From GCA-958296115 sp965222445 (lineage in GTDB: Bacteria > Chloroflexota > Dehalococcoidia > Lucifugimonadales > CAJWER01): DNA of 64,000 bases. Shown one piece after another: positions 16,651 through 25,509 of the stretch (position 1 is its first letter; every line of letters begins with the position of its first letter). The stretch is taken from contig CBDCTY010000002.1 of assembly GCA_965222445.1 (NCBI GenBank), positions 2,232,001 to 2,296,000 of the forward strand, read 5' to 3'. Both the position numbers and the translations under genes were made by a program. The notes beneath the pieces were generated by a model. The model worked only from the letters and a program-made list of their open reading frames with translations, searched no databases and was not told the DNA's origin.

Positions 16651-17835
16651 TCAGGCGATGGGGACGTTGACCCTCCGCCCGGATGCCGCCGACAGGTAGG
16701 CCGAGTAGCTGACAGCCACGACGTCGCGTCCCAGTACGCTGTCCGATATGGGCTCGCGGCCGGACACGGCGCACTCGCAGAAGTCCTGCATCTCGTGTGG
16801 GAAGCCGTTCATCCAGTCCTCGTCGGGATTGCTGAACTGCCACCCCGCTTTCGTCTCGACCTTCTCTCGGATGTACTCGTCTCCGAAGGTTTCGCCGTTC
16901 GGCGCATAGGTCAGCAGCGCGTCGTTCGGGTTGATGTTCACCTTGATGGCCGCCTGGGCGGCGTAGACCGTGAGCAGGTTCTGGATGCCGCCGAGCACGA
17001 TGTCCGCGGAATTGATCTGGGCAATTGACCCGTCCTCGAAGCCGACGACCATCATTCCCCAGTCCTCGCAGTCCTGCCAACCCGTCCGGATAATGTGCTC
17101 GGCCTCGCTCTCGAACGCCTCGGTCTTCGTCAGGTTAGCGACCGCGGCCACGACCCACTCCGGGCGAATCCTGCGCCCGAGGCGGCGCTTGCCTTCCTCG
17201 TACTTCAGGTGAAGGGCGGCCCCCAGCGAGTGGCAGCCCTTGTTGTACAGGCTTCCGCCCCCGCTGGTGGCCCAAACCATGGCGTATGGGGAGTGGGTGC
17301 CGCTGTGGGACTCCTCGCCCACGATTCGCAGGATGGGCGTGTCGGCCGCGTCGAGCAGACGCCTGGCCTTCTGGACGCCGGGCGCATAGATGAGGTTCTC
17401 GGCGTACATGATCGTGCGCCCCGAATCTTGCTCGGCCTGGATCATCCGGTCGGCGCTCTCCAGGCCGTCCTTGAGACACTGCCGCCAGCCCTCGTCGTCC
17501 TGCCCGGGTACGAAAGCGCCGGTGAACGGCTTCTCGATCACCGCGTGCTTTCCCGCTTTCAGCGCGCGGACGACCATATCCTCGTGGAACTTGTTGGGCA
17601 CGCACGCGTCTACCATGTCCACGTCGGGGTCGTTCAGGGCCTCGTCGAGGCTGGAGTAGACCTTCTCGTAGCCGTGCTTCCTGGCAAAGTCGCCGCGGCC
17701 CTCCGGCCTGGGGCCGTAGACCCCGACCAGGCGCGCCTCTACGCCTATTACACGCTTGTAGCTCTCGCTGTGAAAGTCCGCCGCGAAGCCGTTGCCGATC
17801 ATCGCGATTCCGACGGTCTGCCTGCTCGTCCCCAT
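16651..17835 (-). CDS. Gfo/Idh/MocA-family oxidoreductase
   Basis: A 394-residue NAD(P)-dependent oxidoreductase. The Rossmann start is VGIAMIGNGFAADFHSESY, the dinucleotide and catalytic lysine lie in HAVIEKPF, and the probable catalytic His in YNKGCHSLGAALHL. The C-terminal alpha/beta substrate domain is complete. Members oxidise or reduce a hydroxyl of sugars, inositols or related polyols. It is not closely similar to the MKTY-starting paralogues at 19177, 44406 and 45550. It converges with the HEAT gene and is divergent from the GDP-mannose dehydratase gene. Confidence 0.9.
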   Translation of the reverse strand: MGTSRQTVGIAMIGNGFAADFHSESYKRVIGVEARLVGVYGPRPEGRGDFARKHGYEKVYSSLDEALNDPDVDMVDACVPNKFHEDMVVRALKAGKHAVIEKPFTGAFVPGQDDEGWRQCLKDGLESADRMIQAEQDSGRTIMYAENLIYAPGVQKARRLLDAADTPILRIVGEESHSGTHSPYAMVWATSGGGSLYNKGCHSLGAALHLKYEEGKRRLGRRIRPEWVVAAVANLTKTEAFESEAEHIIRTGWQDCEDWGMMVVGFEDGSIAQINSADIVLGGIQNLLTVYAAQAAIKVNINPNDALLTYAPNGETFGDEYIREKVETKAGWQFSNPDEDWMNGFPHEMQDFCECAVSGREPISDSVLGRDVVAVSYSAYLSAASGRRVNVPIA

Positions 17836-18055
17836 GGTGGGCCTCCGGTATGTCGCCTTGTGCGGGGCAGAATCCTACCACCTCGCGTGACGGCCTGTCG
17901 ACGTTCGAGAGCCCAGATTCCCCACCTCCGTCGTTCCCGCGAAGAGCCTGCCCCGTACTCGATACGGGGCGGGAACCCATCCCCGGCGGGGTGCGTTTCA
18001 ACAACCTTGAGAAGCAGTCCTTCACCCTCGCCGTCCAAATTGGGTGGGGGACTTG

Positions 18056-18079
18056 GGAAAGCTGCAGAGGTTGTATAAT
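18056..18079 (+). promoter_or_regulatory. sigma70-like promoter of GDP-mannose dehydratase gene
   Basis: A consensus TATAAT (about 18074-18079) is preceded at 15 bases by TTGGGA. The ATG at 18107 follows after a purine-rich leader containing GGAGGAG. The region just upstream (17900-18040) is a repeat-like intergenic stretch with short GC-rich inverted repeats. Confidence 0.5.
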
Positions 18080-18106
18080 GCCGATCGTGGAGGAGAGAAT
18101 CAGGAG

Positions 18107-19114
18107 ATGGGAGAGGAACGAGTGGGGCAAAGGGCGCTCATCACGGGAATCACCGGACAGGACGGGTCGTACATGGCCGAGTTGCTTCTGGGCAAGGGCT
18201 ACGAAGTGCACGGGCTCGTGCGGCGCTCCAGCACGGTGAACACGGCCAGGATCGACCACATCTACGTCGAACCCCACGAGCCTGGCGCCCGGCTGTTCCT
18301 CCACCACTCCGACCTCACGAGCGCCGACATGCTGACCGGACTGCTCCGCGAGGTGGAGCCGGTGGAGATATACCACCTCGGGGCCCAGTCTCACGTGGGC
18401 GTCAGTTTCGAGGAGGCGGAGCACACGGGCGATGTCACCGGGCTTGGTACTACGCGGGTGCTGGAGGCTGTGCGCAGCAGCGGCATCGAGACCAGGTTCT
18501 ACCAGGCCTCTAGCTCTGAGATGTTTGGCAACGCGCCGCCGCCCCAGAGCGAGCACACCCCTTTCCTGCCCCGGAGTCCATACGCCTGCGCGAAGCTGTA
18601 CTCGTACTGGATGACTTCCGTATACAGGGACGCCTACGGGCTCTTTGCGTGCAACGGCATCCTCTTCAATCACGAGTCGCCGCGCCGGGGTGAGACCTTC
18701 GTCACGAGAAAGATCACGATGTCCCTGGCGAGGATTCTGGCGGGCAAACAGGACAAGCTGCACCTGGGCAACCTCGACGCAAAGAGGGACTGGGGGTACG
18801 CGCCGGACTACGTCCAGGCCATGTGGGTTATGCTCCAGCAGGACGAGCCGGACGACTATGTGGTCGGCACTGGGATCACCCACTCCGTCAGGGAGTTCCT
18901 GGAGGCGGCATTCGCCTACGTCGAGCTCGATTGGCGGGACTATGTCGAGTTCGACGCGCGTTACACCCGGCCCAGCGAGGTAACCCAGCTCATCGCGGAT
19001 GCCTCCAAGGCCAGGGAGACGCTGGACTGGGAGCCCACCGTAACGTTCGACGAGCTGGTGAAGATCATGGTCGATGCCGACATCGCACTGCTTTCGGAGG
19101 GCCACCAACAATAG
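18107..19114 (+). CDS. gmd: GDP-mannose 4,6-dehydratase
   Basis: A 335-residue extended short-chain dehydrogenase that turns GDP-mannose into GDP-4-keto-6-deoxymannose, the precursor of fucose, rhamnose or perosamine units. Motifs: ALITGITGQDGSYMAELLL (NADP site), LVRRSSTVNTARI, YHLGAQSHVGVSF, catalytic SSSEMFG and SPYACAKLYSYW (Tyr and Lys), NHESPRRGETFVTRKI. The ATG at 18107 is favoured; a GTG at 18122 (preceded by GAGAGG) would also give an intact fold. No fucose synthase or glycosyltransferase follows; the next gene is a Gfo/Idh/MocA oxidoreductase. Confidence 0.92.
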   Translation: MGEERVGQRALITGITGQDGSYMAELLLGKGYEVHGLVRRSSTVNTARIDHIYVEPHEPGARLFLHHSDLTSADMLTGLLREVEPVEIYHLGAQSHVGVSFEEAEHTGDVTGLGTTRVLEAVRSSGIETRFYQASSSEMFGNAPPPQSEHTPFLPRSPYACAKLYSYWMTSVYRDAYGLFACNGILFNHESPRRGETFVTRKITMSLARILAGKQDKLHLGNLDAKRDWGYAPDYVQAMWVMLQQDEPDDYVVGTGITHSVREFLEAAFAYVELDWRDYVEFDARYTRPSEVTQLIADASKARETLDWEPTVTFDELVKIMVDADIALLSEGHQQ

Positions 19115-19176
19115 GTCCCATGGCAGCCGGACCCACATGGCCCGGCGCCGCGCTACTGGATTCAGGAGGATAAGGG

Positions 19177-20271
19177 ATGAAGACGTACAGGGCGGCTGTA
19201 ATCGGTTGCGGACGCATGGGCGGGTTCATCGACAACGAGGTCATCGGCACGCCCGGGTTCTACCCGCCGTACTCGCACGGCGGCGGCTTCTTCGCGTCCG
19301 AGAGGACCGACCTCGTTGCCTGCTCGGACTTCCGCACCGACCTCATGGATGAGTTCGGCCGGAACTACGGCGTGCCCGGCGGCGGCCAGTACACGGACTT
19401 CCGGGACATGGTGGCGGCCGAGGACCTCGACATCGTCAGCGTCGCCACCCATGTCGAGCACCACGCGGAGGTCGTCATCGCCCTAGCCGAGGCCGGAGTG
19501 AAGGCCATCTACTGTGAGAAGGGCCTCGCGCCGTCGCTGGGCGAGGCGAACGCCATGGCCGAAGCCTGCAACCGCAACGGCGCAATCCTGAACATGGGGG
19601 CCCAGCGACGCTACCACCCCGGCTTCCAGAAGATGAAGGAGATCATAGCCAGCGGCGAGATCGGGGCGGTCCAGAACCTGTTAATGACCTACTCGGCCGG
19701 GCTATTCGATCACGGGTGTCACGTGGTGGACCTGCTCACCTATCTGATAGACGACCCCCACGCGGTCTGGGTGCAGGGGAACGCGCCGACCTCCGACGCC
19801 ATCCGTGACGGAAACGTCTACAGCGACGATCCGGGCGGTGACGGCGTCATCCTGTTCGACAACGGGGTTACCGGCTACATGCTGCATACAAGCAGGTACG
19901 AGTACCAGGTCAACTGCGAGAGGGGCGCGGTCGGCACGTTCAACGACACCCTCGGATTCTTCCTGCGCAGGGAGGCGGGTGGCCTGAGACAGTTCGAGGA
20001 GGTCGAATTCCCAGACTTCGAGAAAAGCAGCCCGACGGTCAACCTCATCGATGACCTGGCGGGGGCGCTGGACACCGGAGAACCCCCGCTTGGCGGCATG
20101 GAGTCCTCCCGGCACGGCGTCGAGATCATGGTCGCCATGCTGGAGTCGCATCTGCGAGGCGGCGAACGAATCGCTATGCCGCTGGAGGAGAGCCCGCTGC
20201 GCATGCACCGCGTCAACCGTGACCCCTGGCAGAAGGGTCCCCGCTGGCGCGAGCCCAAGCTGGCCCTGTGA
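19177..20271 (+). CDS. Gfo/Idh/MocA-family oxidoreductase (MKTY subgroup)
   Basis: A 364-residue oxidoreductase starting MKTYRAAVIGCGRMGGFIDN, preceded by GGAGG. The family lysine motif is AIYCEKGLAPSL, which deviates from the common EKP; the conserved His lies in FDHGCHVVDLL. It shares its N-terminus, overall length and C-terminal MLESHLRGG segment with the tandem pair at 44406 and 45550, so the three are paralogues. Substrate is probably a sugar or polyol derivative. It sits just before a DUF6807 gene, a pairing that also suggests carbohydrate catabolism. Confidence 0.9.
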   Translation: MKTYRAAVIGCGRMGGFIDNEVIGTPGFYPPYSHGGGFFASERTDLVACSDFRTDLMDEFGRNYGVPGGGQYTDFRDMVAAEDLDIVSVATHVEHHAEVVIALAEAGVKAIYCEKGLAPSLGEANAMAEACNRNGAILNMGAQRRYHPGFQKMKEIIASGEIGAVQNLLMTYSAGLFDHGCHVVDLLTYLIDDPHAVWVQGNAPTSDAIRDGNVYSDDPGGDGVILFDNGVTGYMLHTSRYEYQVNCERGAVGTFNDTLGFFLRREAGGLRQFEEVEFPDFEKSSPTVNLIDDLAGALDTGEPPLGGMESSRHGVEIMVAMLESHLRGGERIAMPLEESPLRMHRVNRDPWQKGPRWREPKLAL

Positions 20272-20345
20272 TCCCACTTCGCCCCAAGTCTCTCACCCTA
20301 AGTGCAGGTCGAGAGCTGCCATCGCCATCCACTGGAGAATAGACA

Positions 20346-21488
20346 TTGGCAACAAGCTCGATTCAAGTCTCTAGCAACAAAGGATTCCCGGGCGGGCCTA
20401 TCTCCGCCCGCGTAGACCTCCCGGACGGGTGCGGCGCCGTGAAGCTTGTGAGCGAGTCGTCTGGCTCCGCGAGGGCGGCGCAGAGTGAGGGGCCGGGCCG
20501 TCTCGTCTGGATCGAGGACCCACTCGCTGCGGGTGAGTCCAGGACCTACGCCGTCGAGTGCGGTTCTGCAGCCGGTGGCGGCGTCGAGCTAACCGACTCG
20601 AATGCCGGCAGCCTGGACATCAGGATCGGCGGCGATCTCTTCGCCAGCTACCACCACAGCGCTCAGTGGTTTCGCCCATACTTCCATCCGGTCGTGGGCC
20701 CCCACGGTCTTGACGTGACACGCGGCTTCCCGATGGTCGCGGATGTACCCGGCGAGACCTCCGACCACCCGCATCACAAGGGAATCTGGAGCGCCTACGG
20801 CGAGGCGGGCGGTGTCGACAACTGGGCCGAAACGGAGACATCGGGGCGCACCCTGCACAGGGGGTTCGAGACGGTGGAGTCCGGCCCCGTCTTCGGAAGG
20901 TTCGTCGCGATTGGCGACTGGGTCGGTCACGACGGCAACGCCGTGCTGGCCGAGAGGCGGACCGTGACGGTGTATGCCACGGGGCCGTCGAGGCTGTTCG
21001 ACTACGAGCTGGTTCTCACAGTTGGCGGCTCGGACGTGCTATTCGGCGACACGAAGGAGGGTGGGTTCATCTCCGTTCGCGTCGCCTCGTCGATGGACGC
21101 GAAGGAGGACGGCCGCCTGGAGAATTCCAGGGGCGGCGTGGGTGAGTCGGATGTGTGGGGCAAACGGGCAGAGTGGTGCGACTACTCCGGGCCGGTCGAC
21201 GGCCAGACCGTCGGCGTCGCGGTCCTGGAGAGTCCGTCCAGCTTCGACCATCCCACCTACTGGCACGCCAGGGACTACGGCCTGATGTCCGCCAACCCCT
21301 TTGGCCTGTCCGAGTTCCTGGGCGAGGGACACTGCGGCGACCACGCACTGCCCGCGGGCGAGACCATCGTCTTCAGCTACCGTGTTTACATCCACGAAGG
21401 GGACGCCGGAGCGGGTCAGGTCGACGCCATGTACAGGGCGTTCACGGACCCGCCCTGCGTCGAGTCATCCTCAGAAGCTACGGCCTAG
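20346..21488 (+). CDS. DUF6807 (PmoA-like) family protein
   Basis: A 380-residue beta-rich protein. The diagnostic stretch is PGETSDHPHHKGIWSAYGE, with LDVTRGFPMV before it and FDHPTYWHARDYGLMSANPFG after it. These mark the DUF6807 family, historically labelled methane oxygenase PmoA, although no evidence supports that activity. Family members usually lie beside Gfo/Idh/MocA oxidoreductases in sugar-degradation loci, as here. The start is TTG with GGAG upstream. Cytoplasmic; no signal peptide is seen. Confidence 0.85.
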   Translation: MATSSIQVSSNKGFPGGPISARVDLPDGCGAVKLVSESSGSARAAQSEGPGRLVWIEDPLAAGESRTYAVECGSAAGGGVELTDSNAGSLDIRIGGDLFASYHHSAQWFRPYFHPVVGPHGLDVTRGFPMVADVPGETSDHPHHKGIWSAYGEAGGVDNWAETETSGRTLHRGFETVESGPVFGRFVAIGDWVGHDGNAVLAERRTVTVYATGPSRLFDYELVLTVGGSDVLFGDTKEGGFISVRVASSMDAKEDGRLENSRGGVGESDVWGKRAEWCDYSGPVDGQTVGVAVLESPSSFDHPTYWHARDYGLMSANPFGLSEFLGEGHCGDHALPAGETIVFSYRVYIHEGDAGAGQVDAMYRAFTDPPCVESSSEATA

Positions 21489-21514
21489 ACTCGGCCTGCC
21501 CCGCGGGGGTCCCG

Positions 21515-22306
21515 TCACCAGACCGTCCAGCCGCCGTCCACAATCAGGTTCTGGCCTGTGATCCACGCGCCCGCGTCCGAAGCCAGCAGGGCCACCGCGC
21601 CCTTCAGGTCCTCGGCCTCGCCGCCGCGATTCATCGGGATGTTGTCGGCGCATCTCTGTAAGAACTCCGGCCTGGCGTCCGGCTTGGGGATCTGGCCGGG
21701 GCTGATGCAGTTCGCGCGAATCCCGTACTCGCCCAGCTCCCCCGCAAGGTTGCGCGTGAAATTAATGATCGCGCCCTTGGATGCCTGGTAGGCCGGCCCG
21801 CCGCGATTGAAGCCAAGGCCCTCGTAGAACCGCTTGTCGGTGGTCAGCGAGCCGTGTATCGAGCCGACCGTGATGATGGAGCCGGCCCGTTGCTCGACCA
21901 TCACCCTCGCGGCCGCCTGGGCGCTCAGGTACGTCCCCGTGACGTTCAATTCCAGCGTCGCCGTGAACTCGTCCACCGATCCGTTCGGGACGTGGGTCGG
22001 AGGAGCCGCGCTTCCCCCTGCGTTGCATACCATCACGTCGAGCCTGCCGGCGGACTCGACGACCGATTCCACCAGGGCGTCGACCTGCTTCTCGACGGTC
22101 ACGTCGCAGCCACGTCCCGTCACGTCCAGCCCCTCACTCCGCAGCTCGGACGCGACCTGAAGGCACAGGTCCTCCCGCCTGCTGGCAATGACTACCGACG
22201 CGCCAAGCTCTGCCAGCGACGTCGCCATCGCACGCCCCAGGTGCGTGCCGCCCCCGGTCACTATCGCGGCGCGCCCTTGCATGTCGAAGGCCTCTTGAAT
22301 CCTCAT
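21515..22306 (-). CDS. short-chain dehydrogenase/reductase
   Basis: A 263-residue classical SDR. The cofactor site is AAIVTGGGTHLGRAMATSL, with an Arg pair after strand 2 (ASRREDL) favouring NADP. NAG is seen in VMVCNAGGS, the catalytic Ser in SIITVGSIHGS, and Tyr-Lys in PAYQASKGAII. The C-terminal ITGQNLIVDGGWTVW is standard. It resembles gluconate 5-dehydrogenase or 3-oxoacyl reductase-type enzymes, and the neighbouring sugar genes favour a polyol or sugar-acid substrate. It is convergent with the DUF6807 gene. Confidence 0.9.
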   Translation of the reverse strand: MRIQEAFDMQGRAAIVTGGGTHLGRAMATSLAELGASVVIASRREDLCLQVASELRSEGLDVTGRGCDVTVEKQVDALVESVVESAGRLDVMVCNAGGSAAPPTHVPNGSVDEFTATLELNVTGTYLSAQAAARVMVEQRAGSIITVGSIHGSLTTDKRFYEGLGFNRGGPAYQASKGAIINFTRNLAGELGEYGIRANCISPGQIPKPDARPEFLQRCADNIPMNRGGEAEDLKGAVALLASDAGAWITGQNLIVDGGWTVW

Positions 22307-22339
22307 GTCATCCTTCCTTACGGCCTCCTCTCCCTGGAC

Positions 22340-22529
22340 GGGCTGACAGGGGTAGGTAAAATCTGAAATTAGCTATAAAACCTTGGAAGACGCAAGAATC
22401 TGGCACCGATCCATTACAGTGACGAGAGTGCAGCAAAGTCGAGTTTTCAGCTTTGTGAAACATAGACCGAACCACCGTTTGGCTTGAGGTCGATCAACTT
22501 GACATAAAAATACCTACCCCTGTCAGCCC
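22340..22529. mobile_element. MITE-like element with 19-bp inverted repeats
   Basis: A 190-bp unit bounded by perfect 19-bp inverted repeats, GGGCTGACAGGGGTAGGTA (22340-22358) and its complement (22511-22529). It is flanked by the 5-bp direct repeat TGGAC (22335-22339, 22530-22534). The interior is AT-richer than the surroundings and does not encode a protein. The flanks CTCTCCC and GGGAGAG are themselves complementary, so the element seems to have landed in the loop of an older palindromic intergenic repeat. It fills most of the gap between the SDR and the glutaredoxin-like gene. Confidence 0.85.
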
Positions 22530-22583
22530 TGGACGGGAGAGGATTGAGGTGAGGGTGGTGGAACTAGGGTCGATTCAGTCCTG

Positions 22584-22600
22584 CGGAGCCGACGGCTCCG
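22584..22600 (-). terminator. hairpin downstream of glutaredoxin-like gene
   Basis: A 7-bp perfect stem CGGAGCC/GGCTCCG with a 3-base GAC loop lies eleven bases beyond the stop of the minus-strand glutaredoxin-like gene. There is no clear T-run, so it is terminator-like rather than a textbook intrinsic terminator. Confidence 0.4.
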
Positions 22601-22610
22601 GTTAGAATGT

Positions 22611-22829
22611 TCAACCGATTCCGCGGAAGCCGACCGTGACGACGTCGCCCTCTACGGACACGGGCGTTGTGCGCTCCCCGCCCGTTAGCTCCTCCAGCGC
22701 CTTCCACTCCTCGGGCCTCTTCGAAAGGTCGATCTCCTCGAAGTCCACTTCCAGCCCGGCTAGCTCAGCCTTCAGAGCATCCGAATAGCTGCAGTCTGGA
22801 TGGGTGTATACCTTCATCATCTCGGCCAA
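22611..22829 (-). CDS. glutaredoxin-like small protein
   Basis: A 72-residue thioredoxin-fold protein. The start MKVYTHPDCSYSDALKAEL matches the glutaredoxin active-site region, but the second cysteine is replaced by serine (CSYS), so any activity would be monothiol. The cis-proline region is TTPVSVEGDVVTVGFRG. Starts are ambiguous: TTG at 22829 has a GGGGG stretch seven bases upstream, and tandem ATGs lie three and four codons later. It could serve glutathione- or bacilliredoxin-like reduction; the partner is unknown. Confidence 0.75.
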   Translation of the reverse strand: MAEMMKVYTHPDCSYSDALKAELAGLEVDFEEIDLSKRPEEWKALEELTGGERTTPVSVEGDVVTVGFRGIG

Positions 22830-23007
22830 TGCTCAACCCCCTGTGACGCGCCCTTTGCGCCGTCTCATTCTAGCCGAGCGGTCTGCCAACCGCAAAGCCG
22901 AGACGCCTGGCGCGGGAGCTGGCATACTGTCCGGACCGGTCCCCGGGCCTACAGGAGTCTCGGATCTGTGATACTTTTGTCGGTGGCAGATCATGGGGGT
23001 GACCGAG

Positions 23008-23693
23008 ATGAATATCATCTGGATAGTCGCCGACACCTTCCGCAGGGATCACGTAGGCGCATACGGCAATCCGACGATTCGGACGCCTTCTCTCGATGCG
23101 CTGGCAGCCAGGTCGGTCAGGTTCGACGGCCACTATGCTGCCGGATTTCCGACTATGCCCACCCGAGCGGATCATCAGACGGGACGCTGGACGATGTCCT
23201 TTATGGGGTGGGAGGCTCTACCTGCGGGGTGACCACCCTAGCGGAGATGCTGGCTGATCACGGCCTCCACACAGCGGCGTCGGTGGACACCGGGGACAGG
23301 ACACCATGTGGTCCCTGATCCCTCAGCCCGGCTATCATCATGAATCCCAAGACGTTCGAGCAGCATGGCCGGATAGGAATGCCCCTCGAACTTTCATGAC
23401 TGCCATGCAGTGGTTGGAGCGTCACTACAAAGAGGACTTTTCCCCTCTACATAGACACCTGGGACCCCCACGAGCCCTGGGACGCTCCATCCCACTACAC
23501 AGAACTCTACTGGCCGGAATACGATGGCGAATTGGTGCTCCCGGTGTACGGAAACTGGCATGACGTGCCGGGCTACGTGATAGGCACACACATAGACGAA
23601 GCCAGAGAAATCCATCAGCTCCTGGTTGAGTTCATGCACGAAACTAAGGTGCCGGACCGTCTACTGAGACCTCGATTGGAGCTGCGCGTTTAG
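23008..23693 (+). pseudogene. degraded sulfatase (arylsulfatase family)
   Basis: Fragments in shifting frames reconstruct a sulfatase. NIIWIVADTFRRDHVGAYG and TIRTPSLDALAARSVRFDGHY lie in the first frame. TTLAEMLADHGLHTA follows after a shift near 23225, and PLYIDTWDPHEPWDAP after another shift near 23447. The C-terminal tail ends HETKVPDRLLRPRLELRV. The middle of the family (about half its length) is missing, and the catalytic Cys/Ser region reads FPTMPTRADH, lacking the usual C/S-x-P-S-R signature. The start has a GGGGGTG ribosome site. It is a decayed gene even if one or two of the shifts are sequencing errors. Confidence 0.82.
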
Positions 23694-23724
23694 ATTCGTC
23701 GAGCTGTCTGACTAAGGACTCACG

Positions 23725-23754
23725 AGAGGCCCCGGGATTCATTCCAGGGCCTCT
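23725..23754 (+). terminator. terminator-like hairpin after sulfatase remnant
   Basis: A perfect 8-bp stem AGAGGCCC/GGGCCTCT with a 14-base loop lies about 30 bases beyond the sulfatase remnant. No strong T-run follows. The rest of the gap to 24112 has a CTCCCGC...GCGGGAG short palindrome (about 23926-23951) of the dispersed-repeat type and no gene. Confidence 0.45.
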
Positions 23755-24112
23755 CTGCATCTCTCCTCTAACAGAGCTTCTTCTACCTTCCCAGTAACTG
23801 TCCCAAGAATCACAGAGTCGTGTGATGTGGCCGCCCCGGCGAGGCAATATAGTTGACGTGCGGTGTGATCATAGACCAACAATGAAGAGACTGGTGAATG
23901 AGTCAATATACCCACTCCCGTCTCTCCCGCAAAAGCGGGAGTCTAGTGCGCCGAGGTGCAAATTCCGTCGTGCGCGGGAATGTAGAGTATGAGAACTTGG
24001 GAGGGAACCGAGCAGTCTTGCACTTCTCTCCAACAGTCAATTCGGCTTGACAGGCGATTCAGTCTCAAATAGTATGCGACATATGGTAGTTTCTTACGAT
24101 GAGAGGACTTCC

Positions 24113-25498
24113 ATGCGTCACGTCATTACAGCGTTATTCGTAATGATCGCCGTTTCCGTTCTCGCGTGGCAGTCCGGTGATTCCGTCTCCGCCGACGGCT
24201 CGTCTGTGCTCGTCATAGAGGTCGACGGCAATATCGAACCCCTGACTGCCGACCGCATCGCACGAGGAATCGACCATGCGCGCGGCAAAGGCGCGTCGCT
24301 GGTGGTCATCCAGTTGGATACCCCCGGCGGCCTACTTGAATCGACCCGTGAGATCGTCGAAGAAGTCTTGGCATCGGACATCCCCGTCGCGGTATTCGTC
24401 GGGCCTGCCGGCGCTCGTGCGGCGTCCGCCGGCACCTTCATCACGGCCGCGGCCAACTTCGCCGTCATGGCGCCGGGCACCACCATCGGCGCCGCCTCGC
24501 CCGTCACGTCGGACGGCGGGGACATTCCGTCGACCCTCTCCCGCAAGATCAGCGCCGACACGAGCGCCTTCATTCGAAGCATCGCGCAGGCCCGCGACCG
24601 CAACGCCGAAGCTCTCGAAAACACCGTGCTGAAGTCCACGGCATACTCGGCGGAAGAGGCCCTCGAGCTCGGAGTGATCGACCTGATCGCCCCGGACATG
24701 AACTCCATGCTCGAACAGCTTGACGGTCGCACGACGACGACATCGACCGGACAAGTTACCCTCTCGGTCGAGGGCGCGAGCGTGCGCGATCTCGACAGTA
24801 CCCTGCTTGAACGCGCTCTTGGAATCATCGTCAATCCCAACGTGGTTTTTGCCCTGTTCCTCATCGGCGGCATCGCTCTCTTGATCGAAGTGCTCATTCC
24901 TGGCCTGGCCGGTCCGGGTATCTTGGGAGTGATCTTCCTCGGCCTGGCCTTCGTCGGGTTCTCTAATCTGCCGGGCAGCTGGCTCGGCGTCGGTCTCATC
25001 GCCCTCTCCATGGGTCTTTTCTACGGGGAAACGACCGCGCCGGGATTCGGTCCCTTCGGTGCGGGTGGGATCGTGAGCCTTGTCCTCGGAGCCGTCTTCC
25101 TGTTCGGGGACTTCTTCAGCCCTTCGGACCTGCCTGAGCCTAGCTTCATGGTAAACCCGATCATGATCGCCGTGATGACCGCCCTCGTAACCGTGACGTG
25201 GGTATTCTTCATCCGCTTCGCGCGGACCGAGGGCGGCACGTCTAGCGGATTCCAGACCGAGAAGGAAATGCTGCTTGAGGGACAGTGGGGTGTTGCCGTC
25301 TCCGACATCCGGCCTTCTGGTAAAGTGTGGGTGGCGAACGAGGAGTGGACGGCGTCGACCGACCCCGGAGTCATCATCAAAGAAGGCGATGAGATTCGTG
25401 TCGTCGGCGTTTACAACGAGGTGCTCAAGGTCGAAAAGCTATACGAAGACATCGCCGAGGCAACTGATAGTATTGCGGATCCAAGTCAACAAATCTAG
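24113..25498 (+). CDS. NfeD-like membrane serine protease (ClpP class)
   Basis: A 461-residue membrane protein. A signal segment is followed by a ClpP/SppA-like domain: VVIQLDTPGGLLESTREIV, then the catalytic Ser in ARAASAGTFITAAAN and a Lys in LSRKISADTSAFIRSIAQ. Four or five hydrophobic helices come next (about residues 245-360), then a C-terminal OB-fold NfeD domain (LEGQWGVAVSDIRPSGKVW, IKEGDEIRVVGVYNEVLKVEKL). It lies directly upstream of the flotillin gene, the standard NfeD-SPFH partnership in membrane microdomain quality control. The ATG at 24113 has GAGAGG upstream. Confidence 0.9.
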   Translation: MRHVITALFVMIAVSVLAWQSGDSVSADGSSVLVIEVDGNIEPLTADRIARGIDHARGKGASLVVIQLDTPGGLLESTREIVEEVLASDIPVAVFVGPAGARAASAGTFITAAANFAVMAPGTTIGAASPVTSDGGDIPSTLSRKISADTSAFIRSIAQARDRNAEALENTVLKSTAYSAEEALELGVIDLIAPDMNSMLEQLDGRTTTTSTGQVTLSVEGASVRDLDSTLLERALGIIVNPNVVFALFLIGGIALLIEVLIPGLAGPGILGVIFLGLAFVGFSNLPGSWLGVGLIALSMGLFYGETTAPGFGPFGAGGIVSLVLGAVFLFGDFFSPSDLPEPSFMVNPIMIAVMTALVTVTWVFFIRFARTEGGTSSGFQTEKEMLLEGQWGVAVSDIRPSGKVWVANEEWTASTDPGVIIKEGDEIRVVGVYNEVLKVEKLYEDIAEATDSIADPSQQI

Positions 25499-25509
25499 GG
25501 GGGGAATAA

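Noticed and set aside
17135..19138. 667-codon minus-strand frame opposite the GDP-mannose dehydratase
   Set aside because: Composition is a typical shadow frame and the opposing gene has an intact catalytic Tyr-Lys pair and promoter.
22760..22800. Selenocysteine in the glutaredoxin-like protein
   Set aside because: Its active site is read as CSYS with ordinary codons; no in-frame TGA.
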